DNA of 64,000 nucleotides from Methanoregula formicica SMSP (GTDB lineage Archaea > Halobacteriota > Methanomicrobia > Methanomicrobiales > Methanospirillaceae). This document shows positions 26,081-33,627 of the stretch, in pieces. Location of the stretch: NCBI RefSeq assembly GCF_000327485.1, contig NC_019943.1:310001-374000 (forward strand), read 5' to 3'. The notes under the pieces were generated by a model. It did no database searches. It had not been told where the DNA came from and saw only the letters and a list, made by a program, of their open reading frames with translations. Position 1 is the stretch's first letter, and every line of letters starts with the position of its first letter. The position numbers and the translations under genes are program-made.

Positions 26081-27205
26081 TTACATCGAGCGATAAGTCC
26101 GGTAATACAATAGTTTATCAACAATTGTTTTTTCTGATCCGGAATAGAGGGTGACAATCACCCGGATACGGTCTGTCCCCCGGGTGCCCTGCAGTTTTAC
26201 CTCTGAGAGCCGCTGGTTGAAATTGAGTTTTCCCCCGGTCTCTGTCCCGTCTGACCGCGTCAGGATAACCCGGTTGTCTTTTATAAGCCCCATCCCTGGC
26301 CCCCCATTGAATGTCACGGTCACCATGGCATTGCTGTTGTCCTTGTTCGCATCGATGTACAGCTCCGTGTCTTTTGCAAGGGTCTGCGTTGGTTCCACGG
26401 TCAGCACTACCGTATTCACCAGGGCATCCGAACTCCGGTAGTCAATTGCTGATGAAGTGCCGGCTGCGCCGGAAGCATTCAGGCCTGTGGGCGGGTTGAA
26501 GATCCCTGTCAGCATCATAACTGAAAGAAGGATAACCACAACGAGACCAATGCCTGCAGCGGCAAGTACTTTCGTATTCCACACGGGAACTCCTGATGAG
26601 GGTCGGCTGCCGGCGGCTTCTTTTGCCTCCTCTTTCGGGGTCGGAATAACAGGAGTTGTTTCAGGCATCTGCCCCGGGGAGGATTCGTCAGGGATTTCTT
26701 GAGGTACGAGCTTCGGCACCGGTGGGGATGCAGCTGCTTCTGCAGGTATCGGAGGAACAGCTGTCACAGTTCTTTTGCCGATGATGTGCTCCACAGTCCC
26801 GACAAGACGGTCGATATGTTGTTCCATAGGGGGTGTGACGGCATCGAGCCAGTGCGGTACACCGATAAGATATTCCATGGACTTCGAGGGAGTGACGTCC
26901 TCGATACGGAACGGGATGATGATGCGCCCCTTGTTCACGGCATGGGTCAGCTCCCTTGTCACATGGGGAGACTTGTTCGCCGACGAGGAAAAAATGACAA
27001 CAAGCACTTTTCCTTCTTCAATACCCTCGATGATGGCTTCAGGAAAGTTCTTACCGGGATTGATATCCCGCGGGGCGATCCAGCACCGGATATTCCGCGA
27101 TTCTAATCGTGCACATACGGCATCGGCAATGATCTTGTCCTCCTGCGCATAACTGATAAAAACGTCATGATGGCCGGAACTCTTCTGGAGTGGATCGTCT
27201 GTCAT
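26081..27205 (-). CDS. TIR-domain transmembrane protein
   Basis: 374 residues from the ATG at 27205. A TIR domain spans about 12-140: HDVFISYAQED start, CWIAPRDINPG loop, VVIFSSSANKSPHVTREL with E85, and IIIPFRIED. E85 sits at the place of the catalytic glutamate in NAD-cleaving TIR domains, so NADase activity is possible. A Pro/Glu-rich linker (150-205), one membrane helix (about 213-236) and a C-terminal beta-rich domain (about 265-374) follow. That domain matches the body of the lipoprotein at 40732-41211, which places it outside the cell with the TIR domain inside. It lies 79 bp downstream of the PAS-RyR gene on the same strand. Confidence 0.9.
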   Translation of the reverse strand: MTDDPLQKSSGHHDVFISYAQEDKIIADAVCARLESRNIRCWIAPRDINPGKNFPEAIIEGIEEGKVLVVIFSSSANKSPHVTRELTHAVNKGRIIIPFRIEDVTPSKSMEYLIGVPHWLDAVTPPMEQHIDRLVGTVEHIIGKRTVTAVPPIPAEAAASPPVPKLVPQEIPDESSPGQMPETTPVIPTPKEEAKEAAGSRPSSGVPVWNTKVLAAAGIGLVVVILLSVMMLTGIFNPPTGLNASGAAGTSSAIDYRSSDALVNTVVLTVEPTQTLAKDTELYIDANKDNSNAMVTVTFNGGPGMGLIKDNRVILTRSDGTETGGKLNFNQRLSEVKLQGTRGTDRIRVIVTLYSGSEKTIVDKLLYYRTYRSM

Positions 27206-27213
27206 GTGCCTGT

Positions 27214-27234
27214 CAGGATCGCGTAGAGATCCTG
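27214..27234 (-). promoter_or_regulatory. Inverted repeat in the TIR gene leader
   Basis: A perfect CAGGATC-N7-GATCCTG (27214-27220 with 27228-27234) begins 9 bp upstream of the TIR ATG. A TATA-like CTGATAAAAATCC (minus strand, 27250-27262) would start the transcript near 27229, within or beside it. It may be an operator or an mRNA hairpin near the ribosome-binding region. Confidence 0.45.
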
Positions 27235-27284
27235 CCCTCCCTCTATGGATTTTTATCAGGACTATATGATGATTAGTGTTGCCG

Positions 27285-28379
27285 TTACACGCGGACAATC
27301 TTCAGGTATACCTTTGCAAGGATTGCCGGCAGCGCCCTGACAGCGTTCCGGTCCTTCATTCTCTGCGCGTCTGAAAGATTGGCCCAGGGGAGGATGCAGT
27401 CATGGATCTTCTGCATGTCGTCCCTATTCCCTACGTAGACCCAGCCTTTCTTCACCCGCTCGTCGATCCACCGCTCGTGTTCCATCTCGGCAAGGAGTTC
27501 CACCTCATTATCCGAGAAGGCAAAGAGCGGCTCTTTATCCCCTGAAGAGAGCGCGATGGTACAGTGGATGCGGTGGAGCATCTTCCAGATATTCTCGGCC
27601 TGACGGATATTCGAATCCTTCAGCCGGTTGGGCAGCTCGTTCCAAGGAACCATGGAGGAGTTCGTCTCGGGGGTCTGGCCTGCTTTTCCTTCGTTTTCCA
27701 GGTAGTGTTCATGGATTGCCCGCGCAACCAGCTCCCGGGTACCGGTTGCACCGATGTCATAGTATTTCCTGATGATGGTGCGGACCTTCTCCGATTCAAT
27801 CCATCCCTTATCGATCCTTGTTATGATATCGTCGATCTCGGTTGCCAGGGTGTGGATCTTTCCTGCAGTCTTCTGGTCTTCAAGCAAATCCGAGAGGCCG
27901 ATGATGGCGGTGAGCGGGTTGCGAAGGTGGTCTCCCAGGATGGCGAACTGTTCGATGTTCTTCTCGATCTGGGCATAAGCATCCCTCTTGAACTGCTCCA
28001 TCTCAACAAGCTCGGTAATGTCTAGGCCATAGACCAAGGCACCCGCGATATTCCCGTTCTTATCACAACGGGGAACCATGGTGAACCGGATGACATGATT
28101 CATCCCATCTTTTCCCGTCAGTGTTTTGGTTGCCGTGGAATGGTAAAGACCCGGTGCGGTAAAATCATGAATCTCCGAGAGCAGTTCATCAGAGAAAGCT
28201 GGAAAGAATTGACGAAGGTGACGGCGGTATCCCGGGACGTCTTCATATCCCATGAACTCGTTGAAGATACGGTTGGACCAGGCCACTGTGCCATCGGGCT
28301 CCAGTACCAGCACCCACTCTGCCAGACCGTCAAGGGCAAAGAGAAGGGTTTCCTGCAGATTGGCTGGTGGATTGTCCAT
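27285..28379 (-). CDS. PAS protein with kinase-like dimerisation segment and C-terminal RyR domain
   Basis: 364 residues, soluble. A PAS domain covers about 10-125 (LEPDGTVAWSNRIFNEFMGY ... YGLDITE). Next comes the helical segment found in many methanogen PAS proteins, FAILGDHLRNPLTAI with H151, up to about 205 (KGWIESEKVRTIIRKYY); no HATPase domain follows. Residues 217-364 are a RyR (ryanodine-receptor) module: AIHEHYLENE, MVPWNELPNRLKDSNIRQAENI, then the full repeat LLAEMEHERWIDERVKKGW ... LPWANLSDAQRMKDRNAVRALP. Prokaryotic RyR modules are thought to bind nucleotide-like ligands. A TATA box gives a leaderless start, although GGTGATC also lies before the ATG. Confidence 0.9.
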   Translation of the reverse strand: MDNPPANLQETLLFALDGLAEWVLVLEPDGTVAWSNRIFNEFMGYEDVPGYRRHLRQFFPAFSDELLSEIHDFTAPGLYHSTATKTLTGKDGMNHVIRFTMVPRCDKNGNIAGALVYGLDITELVEMEQFKRDAYAQIEKNIEQFAILGDHLRNPLTAIIGLSDLLEDQKTAGKIHTLATEIDDIITRIDKGWIESEKVRTIIRKYYDIGATGTRELVARAIHEHYLENEGKAGQTPETNSSMVPWNELPNRLKDSNIRQAENIWKMLHRIHCTIALSSGDKEPLFAFSDNEVELLAEMEHERWIDERVKKGWVYVGNRDDMQKIHDCILPWANLSDAQRMKDRNAVRALPAILAKVYLKIVRV

Positions 28380-28403
28380 CCGAGATCACCGCAACTGTTT
28401 GAT

Positions 28404-28410
28404 GATATAC
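28404..28410 (-). promoter_or_regulatory. TATA box of the PAS-RyR gene
   Basis: Minus-strand GTATATC is centred 28 bp before the ATG at 28379. Confidence 0.4.
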
Positions 28411-28501
28411 TCCTCTGTCCCATAACACTTGTCAAATGTGAAACGAAGCGAGCTGGGAATAGATAACCTTCGGTAATTGATTGTTTTTTGGAAAATGAGA
28501 A

Positions 28502-28573
28502 TGGACTCGACGGGATTTGAACCCGTGGCCTTCACGTTGCAAACGTGACGATCTACCCCTGATCTACGAGCCC
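28502..28573 (-). tRNA. tRNA-Ala (anticodon TGC)
   Basis: A 72-nt cloverleaf: acceptor GGGCTCG with CGAGTCC and discriminator A, anticodon stem TCACG/CGTGA around loop TTTGCAA (anticodon TGC), T arm ACGGG-TTCAAAT-CCCGT. The alanine identity pair G3:U70 is present. CCA is not encoded and there is no intron. Confidence 0.97.
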
Positions 28574-28686
28574 GCATGCACCTGTCTTTGCGGTATGTTA
28601 TTTTTCTGCGGATTCCATATAGTTGTTACTGATCCTCATATAGCAAGGAAGATGTAGGGAGGGCTCCAACGTAGATGCGTTGACCT

Positions 28687-28872
28687 ATGGCGCAACTGAT
28701 CATTGAGCCGAAGAAGGGAAAGGACGGGCAGATCGAGTATATCGTGAACTACCATGACAAGAAGAGCGATAATTCGTTTACTATCACGATAACCACCGAT
28801 CTCAATGAAGCCATGGAGAAGCTGAAAGCAACACTCGACGATGAAGTGCAGGCAATGCTGCAGAAGAAGTGA
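28687..28872 (+). CDS. Small protein of unknown function between two tRNA-Ala genes
   Basis: 61 residues, MAQLIIEPKKGKDGQIEYIVNY..., with alternating strands followed by a C-terminal helix (LNEAMEKLKATLDDEVQAMLQKK). Compact and highly charged; no known domain. A TATA-like TCATATAG at 28634-28643 predicts a leader of about 20 nt, and a T6 run at 28881-28886 ends the unit just before the second tRNA, which is on the opposite strand. Codon use and the regular beta-then-alpha pattern support a real gene. Confidence 0.7.
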   Translation: MAQLIIEPKKGKDGQIEYIVNYHDKKSDNSFTITITTDLNEAMEKLKATLDDEVQAMLQKK

Positions 28873-28880
28873 CCAATCCC

Positions 28881-28886
28881 TTTTTT
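28881..28886 (+). terminator. T-run after the 61-residue gene
   Basis: Six T, 8 bp after the stop codon and just before the convergent tRNA-Ala(CGC). Confidence 0.4.
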
Positions 28887-28897
28887 GAAAACAGCGA

Positions 28898-28969
28898 TGG
28901 ACCCGGCGGGATTTGAACCCGCGGCCTCTACGTTGCGAACGTAGCGATCTACCCCTGATCTACGAGCCC
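28898..28969 (-). tRNA. tRNA-Ala (anticodon CGC)
   Basis: A 72-nt cloverleaf nearly identical in its D arm and T loop to the tRNA at 28502. Acceptor GGGCTCG/CGGGTCC keeps the G3:U70 identity pair; anticodon stem CTACG/CGTAG encloses TTCGCAA (anticodon CGC). CCA is not encoded. A minus-strand TATA-like AAAATATAC (28983-28993) lies at promoter distance. Confidence 0.97.
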
Positions 28970-29050
28970 GCTTGATGTGTTCTGTATATTTTCGAGTCTT
29001 TGGGATATAGTTCTTGGCGTCCTGTCAGGAGTTTGGGAAAAAGAAGGTGT

Positions 29051-30055
29051 TTAGAGGATGATCTCGATATCGAGTTTCTCTGCCAGTTCCTTGTACCGGT
29101 TCCGGATGGTGACCTCGGTCACACCGGCGACCTCTGCTACTTCGCGCTGGGTGCGCCGCTCCCCGCCCAGGATGGAGGAGATATAGATGGCTGCTGCGGC
29201 GACACCCGTCGGGCCACGGCCGCTTGTCAGTTCGCGTTCCCCTGCCTGACGGAGGATCTCCACTGCACGGCTCTGCACCTCGCCCTTGAGGGTGAGGCCT
29301 GAGCAGAACCGGGGCACGTAGTCGATCGGGGAGGTCGGGAGAAGCTTGAGTCCCAGTTCACGGGAGATGAACCGGTATGTCCTGCCGATTTCCTTCCTTG
29401 AAACACGGGATACTTCTGCAATCTCGTCGAGCGTTCTTGGCACGCTGCACTGCCGGCAGGCTGCGTAGAGTGCAGCTGCTGCAACACCTTCGATGCTCCG
29501 GCCACGGATCAGGTTCTTGTCAACAGCGTCACGGTAGACGACGGCCGCGGTCTCACGGACGTTCCGCGGCAGGCCCAGTGCCGAGGCCATGCGGTCCAGC
29601 TCGGAGAGGGCGAATGCGAGGTTGCGCTCGGTTGCATTACTGACACGGATCCGGCGCTGCCACTTGCGGAGACGGTAGAGCTGCGCCCGGTTCTTGGAGG
29701 AGATGGCCCGACCATAGGAGTCACGGTTGCGCCAGTCGATCATGGTCGAGAGACCTTTATCGTGGATCGTGAAGGTCATCGGTGCACCGACACGTGACCT
29801 CTTCATTCTCTGGTCGTGGTCGAATGCACGCCACTCCGGGCCGCGGTCGATGAAGTCGTCATCGATGACAAGCCCGCAGCTCTGGCAGACAAGTTCTGCA
29901 CGTTCGTAGTCGTGGACAAGCTGCCTGCCGCCACACTCGGGGCACACGGTTTCCGTGTGGTTCTCGGCTTTCTTCTCCTGCTCTTTCTGTTTCGTCCTCG
30001 CCTTGAGCGCTTCACGCTCGGACTGGAGGACTTTAAGTTTCTCGATTTCCTGCAT
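29051..30055 (-). CDS. tfb: Transcription initiation factor TFB (TFIIB homologue)
   Basis: 334 residues. After a charged N-terminal helix ([26 protein letters not shown]) comes a zinc ribbon with CPECGG and CQSCG, the B-finger region and two cyclin-like repeats (about 145-240 and 245-334), the second ending in an [28 protein letters not shown] recruits RNA polymerase to TBP-bound promoters. ATG 30055 is chosen because AAGGTGA sits 6-7 bp upstream; ATG 30061 is too close to it. The long basic N-terminal extension before the ribbon is a feature to note. gar1 lies just upstream on the same strand. Confidence 0.96.
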   Translation of the reverse strand: MQEIEKLKVLQSEREALKARTKQKEQEKKAENHTETVCPECGGRQLVHDYERAELVCQSCGLVIDDDFIDRGPEWRAFDHDQRMKRSRVGAPMTFTIHDKGLSTMIDWRNRDSYGRAISSKNRAQLYRLRKWQRRIRVSNATERNLAFALSELDRMASALGLPRNVRETAAVVYRDAVDKNLIRGRSIEGVAAAALYAACRQCSVPRTLDEIAEVSRVSRKEIGRTYRFISRELGLKLLPTSPIDYVPRFCSGLTLKGEVQSRAVEILRQAGERELTSGRGPTGVAAAAIYISSILGGERRTQREVAEVAGVTEVTIRNRYKELAEKLDIEIIL

Positions 30056-30125
30056 CCACATTCACCTTATCCTGATAAGCGGGCATTTTGATTACGGGAT
30101 TTTTACCGGTATCCCTTAGCGGGAG

Positions 30126-30350
30126 TTACTTTGTGAAGAGTTTCTCATTGGGCTGGACAGTGCATTTTTCCCGGCAGAGAACGGCGGCATACGGGGCTTT
30201 GATGTTCCCGAAGAGATCCAGGATCTTTCCCACGGGCTTCATCCGCCGATCGCTTACCTCGCTGTACAGCGGGGGAAGCTGGGCGGCATCGCACTGGATG
30301 ATGAGCATCCGGCTGCCAATAGTGCTCATCGCTCGGCCAACAACTTTCAC
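30126..30350 (-). CDS. gar1: H/ACA ribonucleoprotein protein Gar1
   Basis: 74 residues from a GTG preceded by GAGGT. The barrel pattern VGRAMSTIGSRMLII ... VSDRRMKPVGKILDLFGNIKAPYAAV is typical of archaeal Gar1, which binds Cbf5 in the pseudouridylation complex. It precedes tfb by 70 bp, a neighbour pair common in euryarchaea. Several AT boxes upstream (30402-30443) may serve the pair. Confidence 0.93.
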   Translation of the reverse strand: MKVVGRAMSTIGSRMLIIQCDAAQLPPLYSEVSDRRMKPVGKILDLFGNIKAPYAAVLCREKCTVQPNEKLFTK

Positions 30351-30401
30351 GAATAACCTCGGGGGTACATTAATGCTGATTCTTTTAGTAATCTATATAT
30401 G

Positions 30402-30443
30402 TGCGACGGCACGGTATTTAAATGTTGCGTGAAAGTATAAATA
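30402..30443 (-). promoter_or_regulatory. Tandem TATA-like boxes upstream of gar1-tfb
   Basis: Minus-strand CATATATAGA (30402-30412), CATTTAAATACC (30413-30425) and CTATTTATAC (30434-30443) lie in the 99-bp gap. The first would give a leader of about 30 nt carrying GAGGT. The plus strand reads GTATAAATAG at the third box and could also fire antisense into the PHP gene. Confidence 0.45.
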
Positions 30444-30449
30444 GAAAAT

Positions 30450-31103
30450 TCAGAGCCCGAGAAAATCGTCGATATTTAAAGATAGTACTTCCCTGCACTC
30501 CCGGTCGCTCAGCCCGGCTCCTTTTGCAACAATAAATTTCGCGCGCTCGTTCATGATGTCATGGGGTGCGTGCGCATCCGAATCCACGACCAGCTGGCAG
30601 CCAGCCTGCCGGGCAACCTGTACCACATGACCGTTGGTCCGGTTATGCCCCCCGCGTGCGGTCAGTTCAAGCGCGATACCGTTCTTTGCGGCAGTTTTTG
30701 CGTCCTTCAACGTGATGAGACCCGGGTGGGCAAGAACATCCACATATTTACATCCGCAGGCTGCATGATTGGTGCCCTCGGCAACCGGCTCGACCGGCGT
30801 CTCGCCGTGGACAACCACGATATCTGCCCCCCGTGTTTTCGCTGCCTTTGCCAGGGAAGCGATCTGTTGCGGGGGAACATGGGTGATCTCGATGCCGCAG
30901 AGCAGGCGGACCCCGAACAGGTCAGCGGATTCCCTGACCAGCGCAATTGTTGCGAGCAGGGACTCCGCATTGGACGGATCCGCATGGTCGGTGACCGCAA
31001 CAGTCGTGTATCCTGTCACTGCCATGCGGCGGACCAGCTCGATTGGCAGCATCTCCCCGTCCGACAGGATCGAATGGGTATGGAGGTCATACATGCCACT
31101 CAT
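30450..31103 (-). CDS. PHP-domain metal-dependent hydrolase
   Basis: 217 residues from the ATG preceded by GGAGG (7-bp spacing). PHP motifs are in order: YDLHTHSILSDG, TDHADPSN, a glutamate strand CGIEITHVP, VVHGE, LAHPGLITL and DSDAHAP. PHP hydrolases cleave phosphate esters or nucleic-acid ends with two or three metal ions; histidinol phosphatase is one member, but the substrate here is not decided by sequence. The start overlaps the srp19 stop as ATGA. Confidence 0.9.
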   Translation of the reverse strand: MSGMYDLHTHSILSDGEMLPIELVRRMAVTGYTTVAVTDHADPSNAESLLATIALVRESADLFGVRLLCGIEITHVPPQQIASLAKAAKTRGADIVVVHGETPVEPVAEGTNHAACGCKYVDVLAHPGLITLKDAKTAAKNGIALELTARGGHNRTNGHVVQVARQAGCQLVVDSDAHAPHDIMNERAKFIVAKGAGLSDRECREVLSLNIDDFLGL

Positions 31104-31375
31104 TTCCGCGCCTCCAGTCTCTGGGCAACCTTCCGGATCAGCAGCTCCTTCTTCTCCTTCCATTCAACAACGAGCCGGCCCTCGCGCCGTGTCCAGTGGG
31201 CCGGGTGGTGCTTGTCCTCTGCGCGGAAGGGTATTCCCGACTTTTTCAGCGCCCGCTCAAGATCTGTCAGGACCGGTGCCTTGACTCCGATACTGCGCGG
31301 AACCCGCCTCCCTTCAGCACGCGAATATGCCGCATTGAAGTAGCAGGGATAGATGATGCACTCTCCAGCTGCCAT
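31100..31375 (-). CDS. srp19: Signal recognition particle 19 kDa protein
   Basis: 91 residues with the SRP19 pattern: IIYPCYFNAAYSRAEGRRVP, then a basic C-terminal half ending HWTRREGRLVVEW...KKELLIRKVAQRL. SRP19 binds 7S RNA and orders it for SRP54 in protein targeting. The ATG is 27 bp from a TATA box shared with hypB, so the mRNA should be leaderless. Confidence 0.95.
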   Translation of the reverse strand: MAAGECIIYPCYFNAAYSRAEGRRVPRSIGVKAPVLTDLERALKKSGIPFRAEDKHHPAHWTRREGRLVVEWKEKKELLIRKVAQRLEARK

Positions 31376-31398
31376 TGCCAGATCGTTTGTGGGTCAAG

Positions 31399-31407
31399 GT
31401 ATAAACA
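31399..31407. promoter_or_regulatory. Shared TATA box of srp19 and hypB
   Basis: GGTATAAAC on the + strand reads GTTTATACC on the minus strand. Its centre is about 27.5 bp from both the srp19 ATG (31375) and the hypB ATG (31430), so one box can start two leaderless mRNAs in opposite directions. Confidence 0.6.
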
Positions 31408-31429
31408 CTGCACGCTCCCACCTTCTATC

Positions 31430-32077
31430 ATGCATCATATCGACGTCAAGCTGGAGAAGGACGTGTACGACGCAAACAACACTCTGGCCGACCATAACGC
31501 AGCGCACCTGAAAGCCCACGGGGTGCGTGCGTTCGATCTGCTGGGGGCAATCGGGTCCGGAAAGACCTCGCTGGTCGAACGGCTCGTGCCCCTGCTGGAG
31601 AAGAAGGGTCTCAAGGCCGGGGCAATCGCCGGTGATGTGTACGGCGATGACGATTTCAAGCGAATCGTTGCAACCGGCATCCCCGCGTACAATGCAAACA
31701 CAGGAAAGGAATGCCATCTTGACGCACATCTAGTGGAGCACGCAATCGACCACCTCCCGCTTGACGAAATTGATGTCCTTTTTATCGAGAATGTCGGCAA
31801 CATGGTCTGCCCGACGGACTTCCGTCTTGGTGCAGAAAAACGGATCGTCGTGGTAAGCTCAACAGAGGGGGATGATGTCGTGAACAAGCACCCGATGATG
31901 TTCCGCGACTGCACGATCAGTGTTATCAACAAGGTTGATCTTGCACCACTCGTTGGCTCGAACCTTGACCGCATGCAGGCAGACATTGCCCGGTACAACC
32001 CGGGTATGCCGGTATTCCGGACCAACCTGAAGACCGGGGACGGTGTAGCAGCACTCCTTGATGAAATCCTGGCATGA
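31430..32077 (+). CDS. hypB: Hydrogenase nickel incorporation protein HypB
   Basis: 215 residues. The G1 loop is LLGAIGSGKTSLVERL, followed by AIAGDVYGDDD, the HypB metal-site stretch TGKECHLDAHLVEHA, FIENVGNMVCP and INKVDLAP as G4. HypB is a GTPase that passes nickel to NiFe-hydrogenase large subunits. The His-rich N-terminal tail of some bacterial forms is missing, as usual in archaea. No hypA is adjacent. The start is leaderless relative to the shared TATA box. Confidence 0.95.
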   Translation: MHHIDVKLEKDVYDANNTLADHNAAHLKAHGVRAFDLLGAIGSGKTSLVERLVPLLEKKGLKAGAIAGDVYGDDDFKRIVATGIPAYNANTGKECHLDAHLVEHAIDHLPLDEIDVLFIENVGNMVCPTDFRLGAEKRIVVVSSTEGDDVVNKHPMMFRDCTISVINKVDLAPLVGSNLDRMQADIARYNPGMPVFRTNLKTGDGVAALLDEILA

Positions 32078-32097
32078 AATGCCTGAAAAAGAAGTAC

Positions 32098-32106
32098 TAT
32101 AAATAA
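32098..32106 (+). promoter_or_regulatory. TATA box of rps8e
   Basis: CTATAAATA predicts a start near 32128. A second box GAATATATAG (32117-32126) could start transcripts near 32147; both leaders would include AGAGTGA before the ATG. Confidence 0.5.
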
Positions 32107-32172
32107 CCCGGAAGTGAATATATAGAGCACCACCTTCGGGATGCGGTCCCGGGGAAATAAGAGAGTGACACC

Positions 32173-32550
32173 ATGCAGTGGCAGGGAGAATCAGTCCGGA
32201 AGGTTACCGGTGGCAGGCGCCGCCCGGCAGCCATGAAGAGGAGAGCAGAGATCGGCCGTGCGGCAGCAGACACCCACCTCGGTGAGCCCCGCAGCCGTGT
32301 TGTGCGGACATATGGTGGCAACCATATCACCATGGCCCTCCGTGCAAATTTTGCCAACGTGACCAACCCGAAGAACGGGGAGACAAAGAAAGTGAAGATT
32401 GAGAAGGTCGAGCAGAACACGGCCAACCCGAACTATGTCCGACGGAACCTTGTCACCAAAGGTGCGGTCATCAGGACCGAACTCGGGTCTGCCCGGATCA
32501 CCAGCCGCCCCGGACAGGACGGCATCATCAACGCAGTGTTACTCGAATAA
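32173..32550 (+). CDS. rps8e: 30S ribosomal protein S8e
   Basis: 125 residues, the normal archaeal length. It has the S8e marks KVTGGRRRPAAMKRR, YGGNHITMALR and the end TELGSARITSRPGQDGIINAVLLE. It binds 16S rRNA in the small subunit. A T7 run follows the stop. Confidence 0.97.
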   Translation: MQWQGESVRKVTGGRRRPAAMKRRAEIGRAAADTHLGEPRSRVVRTYGGNHITMALRANFANVTNPKNGETKKVKIEKVEQNTANPNYVRRNLVTKGAVIRTELGSARITSRPGQDGIINAVLLE

Positions 32551-32564
32551 CCAATATCCCATCC

Positions 32565-32571
32565 TTTTTTT
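32565..32571 (+). terminator. T7 terminator after rps8e
   Basis: Seven T, 15 bp after the stop. Confidence 0.5.
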
Positions 32572-32607
32572 CGTTACCGCGGTTTTGTAACCGTGTTTTT
32601 CGCAATC

Positions 32608-32614
32608 TTTTATC
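32608..32614 (+). promoter_or_regulatory. TATA box upstream of 32639 gene
   Basis: TTTTATC centred 28 bp before ATG 32639, which supports that start and a leaderless mRNA. Confidence 0.4.
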
Positions 32615-32638
32615 TCTATCGTGCACAATTCTTTTCTC

Positions 32639-33061
32639 ATGCGAAGGATCTATTATCGTTTCCCGCAGCGGGTGGATCTCTCGTTTGCCATGGGAATGCC
32701 CTTCATCGAGACGCTCAGGTACATTGCAGAGCTGGACAATACGGAATCGACCAAAACTACCGGAAAAGAGCTGGTCAAGGTAAAGACAAGGGTTGAGATT
32801 GCAGTTGACCGGGCCACGTTTGGTGAGATAACGCCGGACCTGCTCCGACCCGGGGCCATCACGGAAGCTGTCGACCTCCGCGTCTCCGTTCTCGCACTGG
32901 CCCTGCGCGGGGGAGGCAAGGTTCCTATAGCAAACGATATCTTCTATCTCAGGCTTACCGATCAGGTCTCCCGAACGGATATTGACATAGCAAAGGAAGG
33001 CCGCGGGGAAGGGCTGGATGCCCTTGACATGAAGAATATCCTCCTTGGTGCAGGAAAGTGA
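32639..33061 (+). CDS. Conserved protein of unknown function, coupled to DUF2240 gene
   Basis: 140 residues, MRRIYYRFPQRVDLSFAMGMP, mixed alpha/beta, soluble. The pattern KTRVEIAVDRATFGEITPDLL and the acidic end DALDMKNILLGAGK show no catalytic motif I know. The ATG at 32639 has a TATA box at leaderless distance. Its stop overlaps the GTG of the next gene (GTGA), so the two proteins are translated together and likely work together. Confidence 0.75.
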   Translation: MRRIYYRFPQRVDLSFAMGMPFIETLRYIAELDNTESTKTTGKELVKVKTRVEIAVDRATFGEITPDLLRPGAITEAVDLRVSVLALALRGGGKVPIANDIFYLRLTDQVSRTDIDIAKEGRGEGLDALDMKNILLGAGK

Positions 33062-33519
33062 CCCTCAGGACAACGATCGCCGCCCCGTTCCGGCACACCC
33101 GGAAGAGCGGGATGAAGAAGAACGAGCTGGTCTACTATTATGCCCTTGACCGGAAATGGATGAGCACGGATCAGGCCAACCAGCTCCTCCGCCGGGCCGA
33201 GGAGGATGGGCTCCTGAAACAGGAGAGCGGAATTTTCTCGCCGGCATTCGATACCGCTGCAGTGACCATACCGGTCGGCTTCAAGCCCACTTCAGCTATT
33301 TTCGAGCGCAACGATCCCATGCAGGAGCTTATCGGCCGCATAGCGCGGGCACGAAAGGTCGAGGAGACAGAGATTGTAGCAGAGATGAACAAGGTTATCC
33401 GGGAAGGATTCGACACCCATCTCCTCCCTCCGGCAGCCCTGGTTGTACTGGCAAAAAAGTACCATGTCTCCTGCGATGACCTGCGCGATCCCCTCCGGCA
33501 GGCCCTGCGAAAGGCATAG
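33058..33519 (+). CDS. DUF2240 family protein
   Basis: 153 residues. The N-terminal half looks like a winged helix (KSGMKKNELVYYYALDRKWMSTDQANQLLRRAEEDGLL), followed by AVTIPVGFKPTSAIF and a helical end (ELIGRIARARKVEETEIVAEMNKVI). The overall pattern matches the archaeal DUF2240 family, whose role is unknown; a nucleic-acid-binding role is inferred from the fold. It begins with GTG overlapping the upstream stop. Confidence 0.85.
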   Translation: MTLRTTIAAPFRHTRKSGMKKNELVYYYALDRKWMSTDQANQLLRRAEEDGLLKQESGIFSPAFDTAAVTIPVGFKPTSAIFERNDPMQELIGRIARARKVEETEIVAEMNKVIREGFDTHLLPPAALVVLAKKYHVSCDDLRDPLRQALRKA

Positions 33520-33627
33520 CCGGGAAAAATATCCGAATGCGTGTCCGGTTTCACCAGACACGGTACTACACAAAGTATTTCCTTAAAATATTCAATATTC
33601 TACATAGAATCATACAGGAGTCAGACT

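Noticed and set aside
28502-28969. The two tRNA-Ala genes as ends of an integrated element
   Set aside because: They are complete, different tRNA genes (TGC and CGC), and no integrase or partial tRNA copy is in the window.
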